The translations under genes were made by a program, and so were the position numbers. Positions 45,023 to 52,991 of a DNA stretch of 64,000 nucleotides are shown here, one piece after another. This DNA comes from Bacteroidales bacterium (GTDB lineage: Bacteria > Bacteroidota > Bacteroidia > Bacteroidales > Lentimicrobiaceae). Position 1 is the stretch's first letter. Every line of letters starts with the position of its first letter. The DNA is taken from assembly GCA_016705005.1 (NCBI GenBank), contig JADIZB010000001.1:806001-870000 (forward strand). The letters are read 5' to 3'. Under the pieces are notes generated by a model, which was given only the letters and a program-made list of their open reading frames with translations, was not told the origin of the DNA and did no database searches.

Positions 45023-48000
45023 CTATTTGAATGCTTTTTCTGGCAAACCATCACCACTCAGTTTCAGCCTGTCGAAATAACCCGGAATCGGTTTACCCAT
45101 CAGCTTATCAACATAAACTTTTGCAAGATATTGTCCGAGCATAAACCCCTGGCCGCGCAATCCGATGAACAAACCAAGGTCTGTGTCGATGATCATACGT
45201 GGCTCCACATAATAACCTGCCCAAACAGCCTGAAAGCCTACAGATGATAATTTGGGAAACCAGTTTACGAATACTTCCGAAGCGATCTCCAGGAATTGCT
45301 GCGAATTTATCTTTAGGTTTTTGTCTGTTTCCAAAGGATCAACCGCCGGTGAAGCACACCCGATAATCTGCCCGGTTTCAGCAAGTTGCTGACCATACAC
45401 GGCAACAAATCCCTTATACTTCCGCCGGTCGATGATCATATCGAGCGGCCGGCCATTCAGTCCCATCATCGGAAGTCTGCGACTGATAAATGCCTGATGT
45501 TTTACCGGATACATTCCGGTTTCATAACCCAGCATACCAGCAAATTTGCCCGCATCAGGGCCCAATGCATTGACAAATACTTCTGTCTGATATTCAACAT
45601 ATTGTTTCTCATGATCCTGAACAAGCACCCTGAACAGATTTCCATCGCGGCGGACATCGATCAGTTTACAGTCTTCCTTCACAACACCGCCATGATTTAT
45701 GCCGATTCGTCTGATCAGATCTATCACCCGACCGGGCGTTGCCTGCCAACAATCACGTGTAATCAGCGCTCCCAGATAGTTTTTCAGATCAGGATTAATG
45801 TATGGCGATATCTCTTTTGCATAATCCTTAGGGTCAACCATCCAGGCATCAGACCACGACCGGGACTCCTCCAGAGCGCGGTACATGGCCTCGTCGTGTG
45901 CAAAAGTGACGTAGTTGATCTGCCTGAAGTTGACATCCTGAATTTTCTGCAATTCTTTGAATATATCAAGGTTATGCCTTGCAATATCGGCTATTTCAGG
46001 TAAACTGAAAGCCGGCCGGCCTCCGGCAATGTTCCTCCATGAAGCTCCCCTGCCCGAATTAACCAGCACAGGCTGTTCACCAGCCTCAGCAAGATACCTG
46101 AACAAAGCTGATCCTCCAATGCCACCACCGGCTACCAAAGATTTAACTTCAACAACCTTTGGTTTTCCGCCGTTTGCACTGATATAAACGTCCTCGTGCA
46201 CATCACGGGGGTATAGCTCACCCATCGTCAACTGATTGGAGAGGGGGCCGCGGGGAGTGGCTTCACCTACGATAGAAATATCATAATTGCGTAAAGTCTG
46301 TTTCAGCCTTCTTATACACCGTTTCCCCCTGCATGCACCCATTCCAAGGCGTGTCGTATGCTTGACTTCATCCACAGAAATGAATTTTCTGTCACCTATT
46401 GTTTCCAGAATTTCTCCCAGGGTAACATCATCACAATGACAAACGTACATTTCAGCTTCCTTATGGTAATCCACAGGTTTCATTTCGACCGGCTCCGGGA
46501 AGTTTTCCTTAACAATGAAACCCCGGACTTCCAGCAATTTTTCACCATGAACATCAATGGCTTTTACCCTTGCAATATTGGTTTTGTTGGGCTTTTTAAG
46601 GATTTTCTCTATAACCCCTTCTCCAAGTTTTCTACCATTATTGTCAACCAGAAACACTTCTGCTTTTTCTTTTGCCTGATATTCAATCGGCAGAAACAAC
46701 CAGTCCTTACCGGTATGATAACCAAAAATAGCCAGACCCGGGCATTGATAAACACAATCCATACAACCGATGCATTTCTCGAAATTTATTTCGGGAACTG
46801 TACTGGTTGAAGTTTTGGTGATGGCTCCATGAGGACAAGCAAATTCACAGGGATTGCATGCAAATCCATAAAGGCAGTCGATCTGAACGAAAGGTTTGGC
46901 TATTATTCTTTCAGGTGATGGTATGGAAGGTTTTTCGATCACCTTAACGGGGTGTTGCTGCGAATCAATATACTCCTTGGACACATTCAGAAACTCATCG
47001 TAACTGAAGCGGGTTCCTGTTTCAGACATAATTTCAAATGCCACCTGTTTTCCCCGGAGTACAGCACTTGTTCCTTCGCCAATACGGATGGCATCACCGG
47101 CTCCAAAACAGGCCCTTCCGAAAACCTCATTACCCTTGATCAGTAATTGGTCATCAGGAACCAGTCCTGTGCAGATATTAATCGCATCAATTCCATCGAT
47201 TACTTTTTCTGTACCTGGAACCGGCTGAAAATTAATGCATTCTGCAACAACGGCACCTGTAATTCCGTCATGGTTTTCATTGGGTATGGCTTTCAGGAGG
47301 ATGTGTGAAAGAATTACCGGAATTCCAAGCCGACGGACCCTGTTGGCCTGAACAGGAAATCCACCTTCATTTGACTGAGCCTCGATGATGGCTTTTACCT
47401 TCGCTCCGGCCTGCATTAGCTGATAGGATGTGAGGTACCCGATATTCCCGGCTCCAACAGTCAGAACGTTTTTCCCCAGCAGGGTAAACTCGGTATTCAT
47501 CATTTTCTGAACCACAGCAGCCGTATATACGCCGGGCAGGTCATCATTTTCAAAAGCCGGCATAAATGGAACAGCACCAGTTGCGACCACCAAATATTCA
47601 GCATCTATGTAATAGATCTCATCAGTCTTTACATTCTTAATCGCTATACGCTTCCCTTCAAGTAAATCCCAGACCGTTGAATTGAGAAAAATACCGGTAT
47701 GATTATCCCCTGCCAGCGTTTGAGCAATATCGAACCCCCTCATGCCACCGAATTTTTTCTCCTTTTCAAAAAAGAAAAACTGGTGTGTCTGCATCAGAAA
47801 CTGACCTCCGATGCGATCGTTGTTGTCGATAACAATATTGTCAACACCATGCCGGTTGAATTCTTCCCGGGCCGCCAGTCCGGCCGGTCCTGCTCCGATA
47901 ATGGCAACAACGGTTTTGAACACCCTTGTTGAAGATTTCTTATCCGGTTCAATTATAGAAGGCGCAAAGTCATGGGGGATTTCACGCACTTCCTTTATAT

Positions 48001-48256
48001 TATCCACAGTGGTGATACAAATCCTCTTTATCTCTCCATCAACCAGCATTTCACATGCTCCGCACTTTCCGATCCCACATTCAAGGCTGCGCTCTCGATT
48101 CCGGAGGCTATGGCTGTGTACCGGAAAACCGGCCTGATGAAGGGCTGCCGCTATGGTAAAACCCTTTTCTCCTGAAATTTCTTTACCTTCAAAAATAAAT
48201 GTTACCTTTTCAGCAGGAGTAATTTCCAGTATCGGATGATTGACAATTTTATGCAT
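45023..48256 (-). CDS. Multi-domain Fe-S flavoprotein oxidoreductase (HcnABC/opine-dehydrogenase-type fusion)
   Basis: The 1077 residues fuse what other bacteria encode as separate subunits. In order: a [2Fe-2S] ferredoxin domain (Cys60, 65, 68, 80); an FAD/NAD(P)-type oxidoreductase (GAGPAG at 121-126, second GAGNIG at about 268-273); a dicluster [4Fe-4S] domain (Cys461/467/470/474 and Cys495/498/501/505); a BFD-like [2Fe-2S] domain (Cys606, 608, 642, 647); and a DAO-type FAD domain (GGGIGGS at about 710-716). This order parallels the alpha, beta and gamma subunits of opine, D-hydroxyproline or hydrogen-cyanide-forming dehydrogenases. It probably oxidises an amino acid or secondary amine and passes electrons through the clusters. 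The substrate is not known. ATG 48256 is set by promoter and alignment. Confidence 0.85.
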   Translation of the reverse strand: MHKIVNHPILEITPAEKVTFIFEGKEISGEKGFTIAAALHQAGFPVHSHSLRNRERSLECGIGKCGACEMLVDGEIKRICITTVDNIKEVREIPHDFAPSIIEPDKKSSTRVFKTVVAIIGAGPAGLAAREEFNRHGVDNIVIDNNDRIGGQFLMQTHQFFFFEKEKKFGGMRGFDIAQTLAGDNHTGIFLNSTVWDLLEGKRIAIKNVKTDEIYYIDAEYLVVATGAVPFMPAFENDDLPGVYTAAVVQKMMNTEFTLLGKNVLTVGAGNIGYLTSYQLMQAGAKVKAIIEAQSNEGGFPVQANRVRRLGIPVILSHILLKAIPNENHDGITGAVVAECINFQPVPGTEKVIDGIDAINICTGLVPDDQLLIKGNEVFGRACFGAGDAIRIGEGTSAVLRGKQVAFEIMSETGTRFSYDEFLNVSKEYIDSQQHPVKVIEKPSIPSPERIIAKPFVQIDCLYGFACNPCEFACPHGAITKTSTSTVPEINFEKCIGCMDCVYQCPGLAIFGYHTGKDWLFLPIEYQAKEKAEVFLVDNNGRKLGEGVIEKILKKPNKTNIARVKAIDVHGEKLLEVRGFIVKENFPEPVEMKPVDYHKEAEMYVCHCDDVTLGEILETIGDRKFISVDEVKHTTRLGMGACRGKRCIRRLKQTLRNYDISIVGEATPRGPLSNQLTMGELYPRDVHEDVYISANGGKPKVVEVKSLVAGGGIGGSALFRYLAEAGEQPVLVNSGRGASWRNIAGGRPAFSLPEIADIARHNLDIFKELQKIQDVNFRQINYVTFAHDEAMYRALEESRSWSDAWMVDPKDYAKEISPYINPDLKNYLGALITRDCWQATPGRVIDLIRRIGINHGGVVKEDCKLIDVRRDGNLFRVLVQDHEKQYVEYQTEVFVNALGPDAGKFAGMLGYETGMYPVKHQAFISRRLPMMGLNGRPLDMIIDRRKYKGFVAVYGQQLAETGQIIGCASPAVDPLETDKNLKINSQQFLEIASEVFVNWFPKLSSVGFQAVWAGYYVEPRMIIDTDLGLFIGLRGQGFMLGQYLAKVYVDKLMGKPIPGYFDRLKLSGDGLPEKAFK

Positions 48257-48336
48257 TATATTGATTTTTAAAGCGTTTCCGGTTCTATTTGAGTTGGGTG
48301 AGAAGATAATCCTGACTTTAATGTTGTCAGGCGTGG

Positions 48337-48344
48337 CAAATTTA
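48337..48344 (-). promoter_or_regulatory. -7 promoter element for the flavoprotein fusion
   Basis: On the reverse strand this reads TAAATTTG, giving a leader of about 75 nt. Confidence 0.6.
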
Positions 48345-48459
48345 TAACTATTTGGACTGCACAAAATAAAATCAACCTAAAAATTCACTTATTTCCATCT
48401 TCTTAAATGGTCATTTTCAGCTGGTTAACTTAGACTCATTATAAATAAGAAGCCAGTAT

Positions 48460-48477
48460 AGTGCAAACGATTGCGCT
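48460..48477. promoter_or_regulatory. LacI/PurR-type operator-like dyad
   Basis: AGTGCAAACGATTGCGCT is an 18-bp imperfect palindrome centred on CG (7 of 9 base pairs symmetric). It resembles the GCAAACGTTTGC core of PurR and related LacI/GalR regulators. It lies about 115 nt upstream of the flavoprotein promoter and 185 nt upstream of the GT5 promoter. Confidence 0.4.
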
Positions 48478-48479
48478 GT

Positions 48480-48498
48480 CCGAAAAAAATTTTTTCGG
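48480..48498. repeat. A-tract palindrome
   Basis: CCGAAAAAAATTTTTTCGG has perfect 9-bp arms around one base, 3 nt from the LacI-type dyad. It could be a curved-DNA or protein-binding element, or a terminator stem without context. Confidence 0.5.
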
Positions 48499-48660
48499 GT
48501 ACCGGAATGCTTAAAACTATTTGTCCGGTTTCTTTAACCCCTTGGAATTCAAAGAATAGAAATTAAATTAAATACCGTTTTGGCTCATCTGCCGATTTGT
48601 TCCGCATTGATTAACAAGACTGTAATACCTCCTTCCTGTAAAAGATTGACTAATATTTGC

Positions 48661-48668
48661 TAATTTTG
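48661..48668 (+). promoter_or_regulatory. -7 promoter element for the GT5 gene
   Basis: TAATTTTG fits the consensus, 29 nt before ATG 48698. Confidence 0.6.
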
Positions 48669-48697
48669 CATTTTATTGCATAAGTTACCGGGATATT

Positions 48698-49525
48698 ATG
48701 GAAAAGACCAGGATACTGTTTGTATCTCAGGAGATTATACCCTATCTGAAAGACAGTCAGATGGGTTATATTGGCAGGCACCTGCCCCAGGGAATACAGG
48801 AAAGAGGGCGTGAGATACGTACCTTTATGCCCAGGTTCGGGCACATCAATGAACGCAGGAACCAATTGCATGAAGTCATCCGTTTATCGGGGATGAATCT
48901 GATTATAGATGATACAGACCATCCACTCATCATAAAAGTTGCGTCGATCCAATCGGCAAGAATGCAGATCTATTTCATCGACAATGACGACTATTTCCAG
49001 CGTAAATTTATGTTCCGTGATAAAAATAACAAGTTTTTCAAAGATAATGAAGAGCGGGCCATCTTCTTCTCAAGAGGCGTGATCGAGACTGTAAAAAAAC
49101 TTGGATGGGCGCCGGATCTGGTTCATTGCCATGGCTGGATGACAAGCCTTGTACCATTGTATATCAAGCGTGCTTTTCGCGACAACCCCTTATTTTCGGA
49201 TACCCGTCTGATTATTTCGATTTATGATGATGATTTTGAAGAAGCTTTAAACAAAGACTTCGGGAATAAAATCAAACTTGACGGGATAACAAATAAAGAT
49301 CTTAAACACTTTAAGAAGCCAACCTACGTTAATATGATGAAGGCTGCCATCGACTTTTCCGAAGGCGTAATCATAGGAAGCGAAACCGTTAATCAGGAAT
49401 TGCTCGACTACATCAATGAATCGGGAAAACCAATGCTGCCTTACCAACCACTTGACCGGTTCGTGGATAATTATAACAATTTTTATGATAAAATCCTGAT
49501 CAGTCAGTTTGCCGGAACAGAATAA
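48698..49525 (+). CDS. Stand-alone N-terminal domain of glycogen/starch synthase (GT5-like)
   Basis: The 275 residues match only the first Rossmann half of GlgA (ILFVSQEIIPYLKDSQMGYIGRHLPQ; APDLVHCHGWMTSLVPLYIK). The second half that binds ADP-glucose is absent. The GlgA-type K-x-G-G-L substrate loop reads KDSQMGYIG, lacking the usual glycines. Length is full for this Bacteroidota subfamily and the frame is intact, so it is not a fresh truncation. It is followed 47 nt later by the DUF4270 gene. A regulatory or scaffolding role is an inference. Confidence 0.8.
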   Translation: MEKTRILFVSQEIIPYLKDSQMGYIGRHLPQGIQERGREIRTFMPRFGHINERRNQLHEVIRLSGMNLIIDDTDHPLIIKVASIQSARMQIYFIDNDDYFQRKFMFRDKNNKFFKDNEERAIFFSRGVIETVKKLGWAPDLVHCHGWMTSLVPLYIKRAFRDNPLFSDTRLIISIYDDDFEEALNKDFGNKIKLDGITNKDLKHFKKPTYVNMMKAAIDFSEGVIIGSETVNQELLDYINESGKPMLPYQPLDRFVDNYNNFYDKILISQFAGTE

Positions 49526-49572
49526 GCTTTAAACTTGCATCACTGGTTATTACTTTTTGTAATTTTTATAAC

Positions 49573-50874
49573 GTGTTGAAAAATAGATTATTAATTTATT
49601 GTTTTTGGGCAATCTCAGGCTTAACAACGTATTCCTGTACCAAAGAACCCGACCTGATCGGACTTGATTTGCTCCCTGCTGGTGATTTTCTGAACATTGA
49701 TTATATTGATACTTCAAGTATTGTTGCCTACTCTGTACGTGAAGATTCTCTCCGTACAGATGAATTATCGCTTAATCTGCTCGGGAGCATTTCAGACCCT
49801 GTTTTCGGTACTACAACGGCTTCGATCTATACACAATACCGCCTTTCGAAGAACAACATCACATTTGGTGAGAATGCAGTAGCCGATTCCATGATTCTTA
49901 CACTGGCGTACAAAGGTATTTATGGGGATTCCCTCTCATCTAAAACCATCAGGGTTTACGAGATGGCCGACTCAATCAATTATGATTCCTCCTATTATTC
50001 CACCCGGACCATTCCGGTTTTGCCGGAACTGATCGGTGAAGCCACTTTCGTACCAAATCTGAGTGAGGCTGATTCTGTCGATGGAAATTATATACCTCCT
50101 CACATGCGGATTTTGCTCAGCCCGGCTTTTGCCAATAAAATTATTACGGCCGACATCAATACGTTAAAAGATAACGAAAGCTTCCAAAAGGTTTTCATGG
50201 GTCTGTATATCACTTCCGAACAGGCAACAACCCCTGGCACCGGCTCAATCCTGTACTTTAACCTGCTGGATGCTGTTTCAAGGTTAAAATTATATTATCA
50301 CAATTCAACCGATACCTCTTCCATTGATTTTCCGATCGGCTCTTCTGTTGCCCGCTTCAACCATTACGAACACTACAACTATGCAGGTGCTGACCCTTCC
50401 TTACTGGAGCAGTTGGGCGATTCCTCCGCGAATACACAACACCTTTATGTTCAGTCGATGGCCGGCACCAAAATCAAACTCCGGATTCCCCATCTCAAAG
50501 CCCTGGCTGAGCAGAAACACATTGCCGTGAACGAAGCCCTGCTTGTTTTCAGTGTTGAGGACACCTCCGGAGTCTATGAGGTTCCTGCCCAAATCGCAAT
50601 AAAGAAACTGGATGCAGATGGTAATTATACAGCCCTGCCTGATGAGAACGAAGGATCTTCATTCCTTGATGGGAAATCAAGATCTGGTAAAGAGTACAGG
50701 TTCAGGATTACACGATACGTACAAAACAGGCTTTTAAATCCGGACGATCCGGATTATGGCCTTATGCTGTTTGCCGCGGGGTCTTCTCTTTCGGGAAATC
50801 GGGTAACACTCAAAGGCGTAGGAGCCGAGACAGGAAAAATCCGTCTCCTGATCTACTATACCATTGTAGATTAG
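49573..50874 (+). CDS. DUF4270 family lipoprotein
   Basis: This 433-residue protein begins with a lipoprotein-type signal (WAISGLTTYSC). It then runs EPDLIGLDLLPAGDFLNIDYIDTSS, the hallmark of DUF4270, a large secreted family confined to Bacteroidota. No catalytic residues are known. The start is GTG 49573 (a TTG follows). Pairing with the GT5-like gene suggests shared function in surface glycan biology, but this is not established. Confidence 0.85.
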   Translation: MLKNRLLIYCFWAISGLTTYSCTKEPDLIGLDLLPAGDFLNIDYIDTSSIVAYSVREDSLRTDELSLNLLGSISDPVFGTTTASIYTQYRLSKNNITFGENAVADSMILTLAYKGIYGDSLSSKTIRVYEMADSINYDSSYYSTRTIPVLPELIGEATFVPNLSEADSVDGNYIPPHMRILLSPAFANKIITADINTLKDNESFQKVFMGLYITSEQATTPGTGSILYFNLLDAVSRLKLYYHNSTDTSSIDFPIGSSVARFNHYEHYNYAGADPSLLEQLGDSSANTQHLYVQSMAGTKIKLRIPHLKALAEQKHIAVNEALLVFSVEDTSGVYEVPAQIAIKKLDADGNYTALPDENEGSSFLDGKSRSGKEYRFRITRYVQNRLLNPDDPDYGLMLFAAGSSLSGNRVTLKGVGAETGKIRLLIYYTIVD

Positions 50875-50937
50875 TAAATTAGGTAATTCACTATCCCGGA
50901 GAGCATAAATTGCGATACTTCCTGATTACTTTAGGTT

Positions 50938-50945
50938 TATCTTTG
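50938..50945 (+). promoter_or_regulatory. -7 promoter element for glmS
   Basis: TATCTTTG fits the consensus. The resulting glmS leader of about 100 nt is A/T-rich; I see no glmS ribozyme core in it. Confidence 0.5.
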
Positions 50946-51052
50946 CATTAACTTTAAAGCAGGGCATTGTTGCCTGTTTTACTTTTAATTGTAATAGTTC
51001 ATTAATATTTAATGTACTACATAGCTATTAAGTATTAAATCTTTCAAAAAAT

Positions 51053-52891
51053 ATGTGTGGAATTGTAGCTTACATCGGCCCAAGAGAAGCTTGTCCAATT
51101 CTGATAAAAGGACTTCACAGGCTTGAATACCGTGGTTATGACAGTGCAGGAATAGCCATTTTGAATTCAGAACTAAAATTATTTAAAAGTAAAGGCAAGG
51201 TTTCGGATCTGGAAGAACTGATTGCCGGAAAGGATCTCAGTGGAACTGTTGGCATTGCCCATACCCGATGGGCTACCCATGGCGAACCAAACGATGTGAA
51301 TGCCCACCCGCATTATTCATTTTCAAAAAATCTTGCTATTATTCACAATGGCATTATCGAAAATTATGCCCCACTTAAGCAGGAACTGCTGAAAAGGGGA
51401 TTTACCTTCCAAAGCGAAACTGATACTGAAGTGCTGATTCATCTGATAGAAGACATTCAGTTGAATGAGCATGTATCTCTTGATAAAGCCGTGCAGATCG
51501 CCCTTAACCAGGTGGTCGGCGCTTATGCCATTGTTATCATCGACAAAAATGATCCCGACACCCTGATTGTTGCGCGTAAAGGAAGCCCCCTGGTGGTCGG
51601 TATCGGTGAAAACGAATTTTTTGTAGCCTCTGATGCCACGCCCATCGTGGAATATACCCGAGAGGTGGTTTACCTGAATGATGAGGAAATCGCCATCTTA
51701 AGACGTAACGATGAGCTTAAAATCAGAACCATCACCAACATTGCCAAAACACCTTATGTCCAGACCCTTGAAATAAATCTCAGTGCCCTTGAAAAGGAAG
51801 GGTTTGAGCATTTCATGCTTAAGGAGATTTACGAGCAACCCCGATCAATCCGCGACAGCATGCGGGGAAGGTTAAATGTTAAGAGCGGTGTTGTATCTCT
51901 GGGTGGTATCATCGAATACCAGCAGAAACTCATCTCTGCCAAACGAATCATCATCGTTGCCTGTGGTACGTCGTGGCATGCCGGTATCGTTGGTGAATAC
52001 CTGATCGAAGAGCTTGCCAGGATACCTGTGGAGGTCGAGTATGCCTCGGAATTCAGATACAGAAACCCTGTAATTTATGAAGATGATGTCGTGATCGCCA
52101 TATCACAGTCGGGCGAAACAGCTGATACCTTAGCTGCCATCGAACTGGCCAAGTCGAAGGGCGCCACGATCATTGGAATATGCAATGTTGTAGGCTCATC
52201 CATTGCCCGTGCCACTCATGCCGGCTCCTATACCCATGCCGGACCGGAAATCGGAGTTGCTTCAACCAAGGCTTTCACAGCCCAGGTAACCTTGCTTACA
52301 TTGATGGCTCTGATGATCGCCGACAGGAAAGGAACCATTTCGAAATCAAGATACCATCAGATTATAAATGAACTCGAAGCCATCCCGGGCAAGGTTGAAA
52401 AAACGCTGCTGGTGAACGATAAGATTATTGAACTTGCAGGAATTTTCAAAGATTCCCGCAATGCCCTTTACCTCGGCCGGGGTTATAATTTCCCCGTGGC
52501 CATGGAGGGAGCGTTGAAACTTAAGGAAATATCCTATATCCATGCAGAGGGTTATCCCGCAGCCGAAATGAAACATGGCCCGATTGCCCTGATTGATGAA
52601 GAGATGCCTGTGGTGATCATAGCAACCAACAAGGGCACCTACGAAAAAGTAGTTTCAAATATACAGGAAGTCAAGGCGCGCAAAGGTAAAATCATAGCGA
52701 TTGTTACTGAAGGTGATCAGACAGTGAAAGCACTGGCCGATCACATCATTGAAGTACCCGAGACTGAAGAGATGCTTGTTCCGCTGATTGCCACCATCCC
52801 CTTGCAGTTGCTGTCTTATCACATCGCTGTTATGCGGGGATGCAATGTGGATCAGCCAAGGAACCTTGCGAAGAGCGTGACGGTGGAGTAA
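51053..52891 (+). CDS. glmS: Glutamine-fructose-6-phosphate aminotransferase, isomerizing
   Basis: GlmS forms glucosamine-6-phosphate for peptidoglycan and LPS. The 612 residues comprise an N-terminal glutaminase domain (Cys2 nucleophile in MCGIVAYIG; RLEYRGYDSAG) and two SIS isomerase domains (ACGTSWHAG; SQSGETADT; GRGYNFPVAMEGALKLKE), ending DQPRNLAKSVTVE. Length is normal. Confidence 0.98.
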   Translation: MCGIVAYIGPREACPILIKGLHRLEYRGYDSAGIAILNSELKLFKSKGKVSDLEELIAGKDLSGTVGIAHTRWATHGEPNDVNAHPHYSFSKNLAIIHNGIIENYAPLKQELLKRGFTFQSETDTEVLIHLIEDIQLNEHVSLDKAVQIALNQVVGAYAIVIIDKNDPDTLIVARKGSPLVVGIGENEFFVASDATPIVEYTREVVYLNDEEIAILRRNDELKIRTITNIAKTPYVQTLEINLSALEKEGFEHFMLKEIYEQPRSIRDSMRGRLNVKSGVVSLGGIIEYQQKLISAKRIIIVACGTSWHAGIVGEYLIEELARIPVEVEYASEFRYRNPVIYEDDVVIAISQSGETADTLAAIELAKSKGATIIGICNVVGSSIARATHAGSYTHAGPEIGVASTKAFTAQVTLLTLMALMIADRKGTISKSRYHQIINELEAIPGKVEKTLLVNDKIIELAGIFKDSRNALYLGRGYNFPVAMEGALKLKEISYIHAEGYPAAEMKHGPIALIDEEMPVVIIATNKGTYEKVVSNIQEVKARKGKIIAIVTEGDQTVKALADHIIEVPETEEMLVPLIATIPLQLLSYHIAVMRGCNVDQPRNLAKSVTVE

Positions 52892-52931
52892 TTCCCGGAG
52901 AAGATTTAACAGTTTACTTTTTTATGTCTGA

Positions 52932-52972
52932 CAAATAAGCCCTTTCATCGACTGAATGAAAGGGCTTATTTG
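52932..52972. terminator. Bidirectional terminator between glmS and the S41 gene
   Basis: CAAATAAGCCCTTTCAT (52932-52948) and its exact reverse complement (52956-52972) form a perfect 17-bp stem with a 7-nt loop between convergent genes. Confidence 0.92.
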
Positions 52973-52991
52973 TTAAAACGAAAGACCGGGA

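Larger units (their letters stand above)
48365..48697. other. 333-bp divergent regulatory region
   Basis: This lies between the flavoprotein gene and the GT5 gene. It holds the LacI/PurR-like dyad, an A-tract palindrome and the -7 element of the GT5 gene; the flavoprotein -7 element is just outside at 48337. I see no small gene. Confidence 0.6.

Noticed and set aside
48257..48364. Extended N-terminus for the flavoprotein fusion
   Set aside because: It overlaps the -7 element at 48337-48344, and the ferredoxin domain starts after the Met at 48256.
50875..51052. glmS ribozyme or riboswitch
   Set aside because: The leader is A/T-rich and I see no conserved ribozyme core; such ribozymes are mainly known from Firmicutes.
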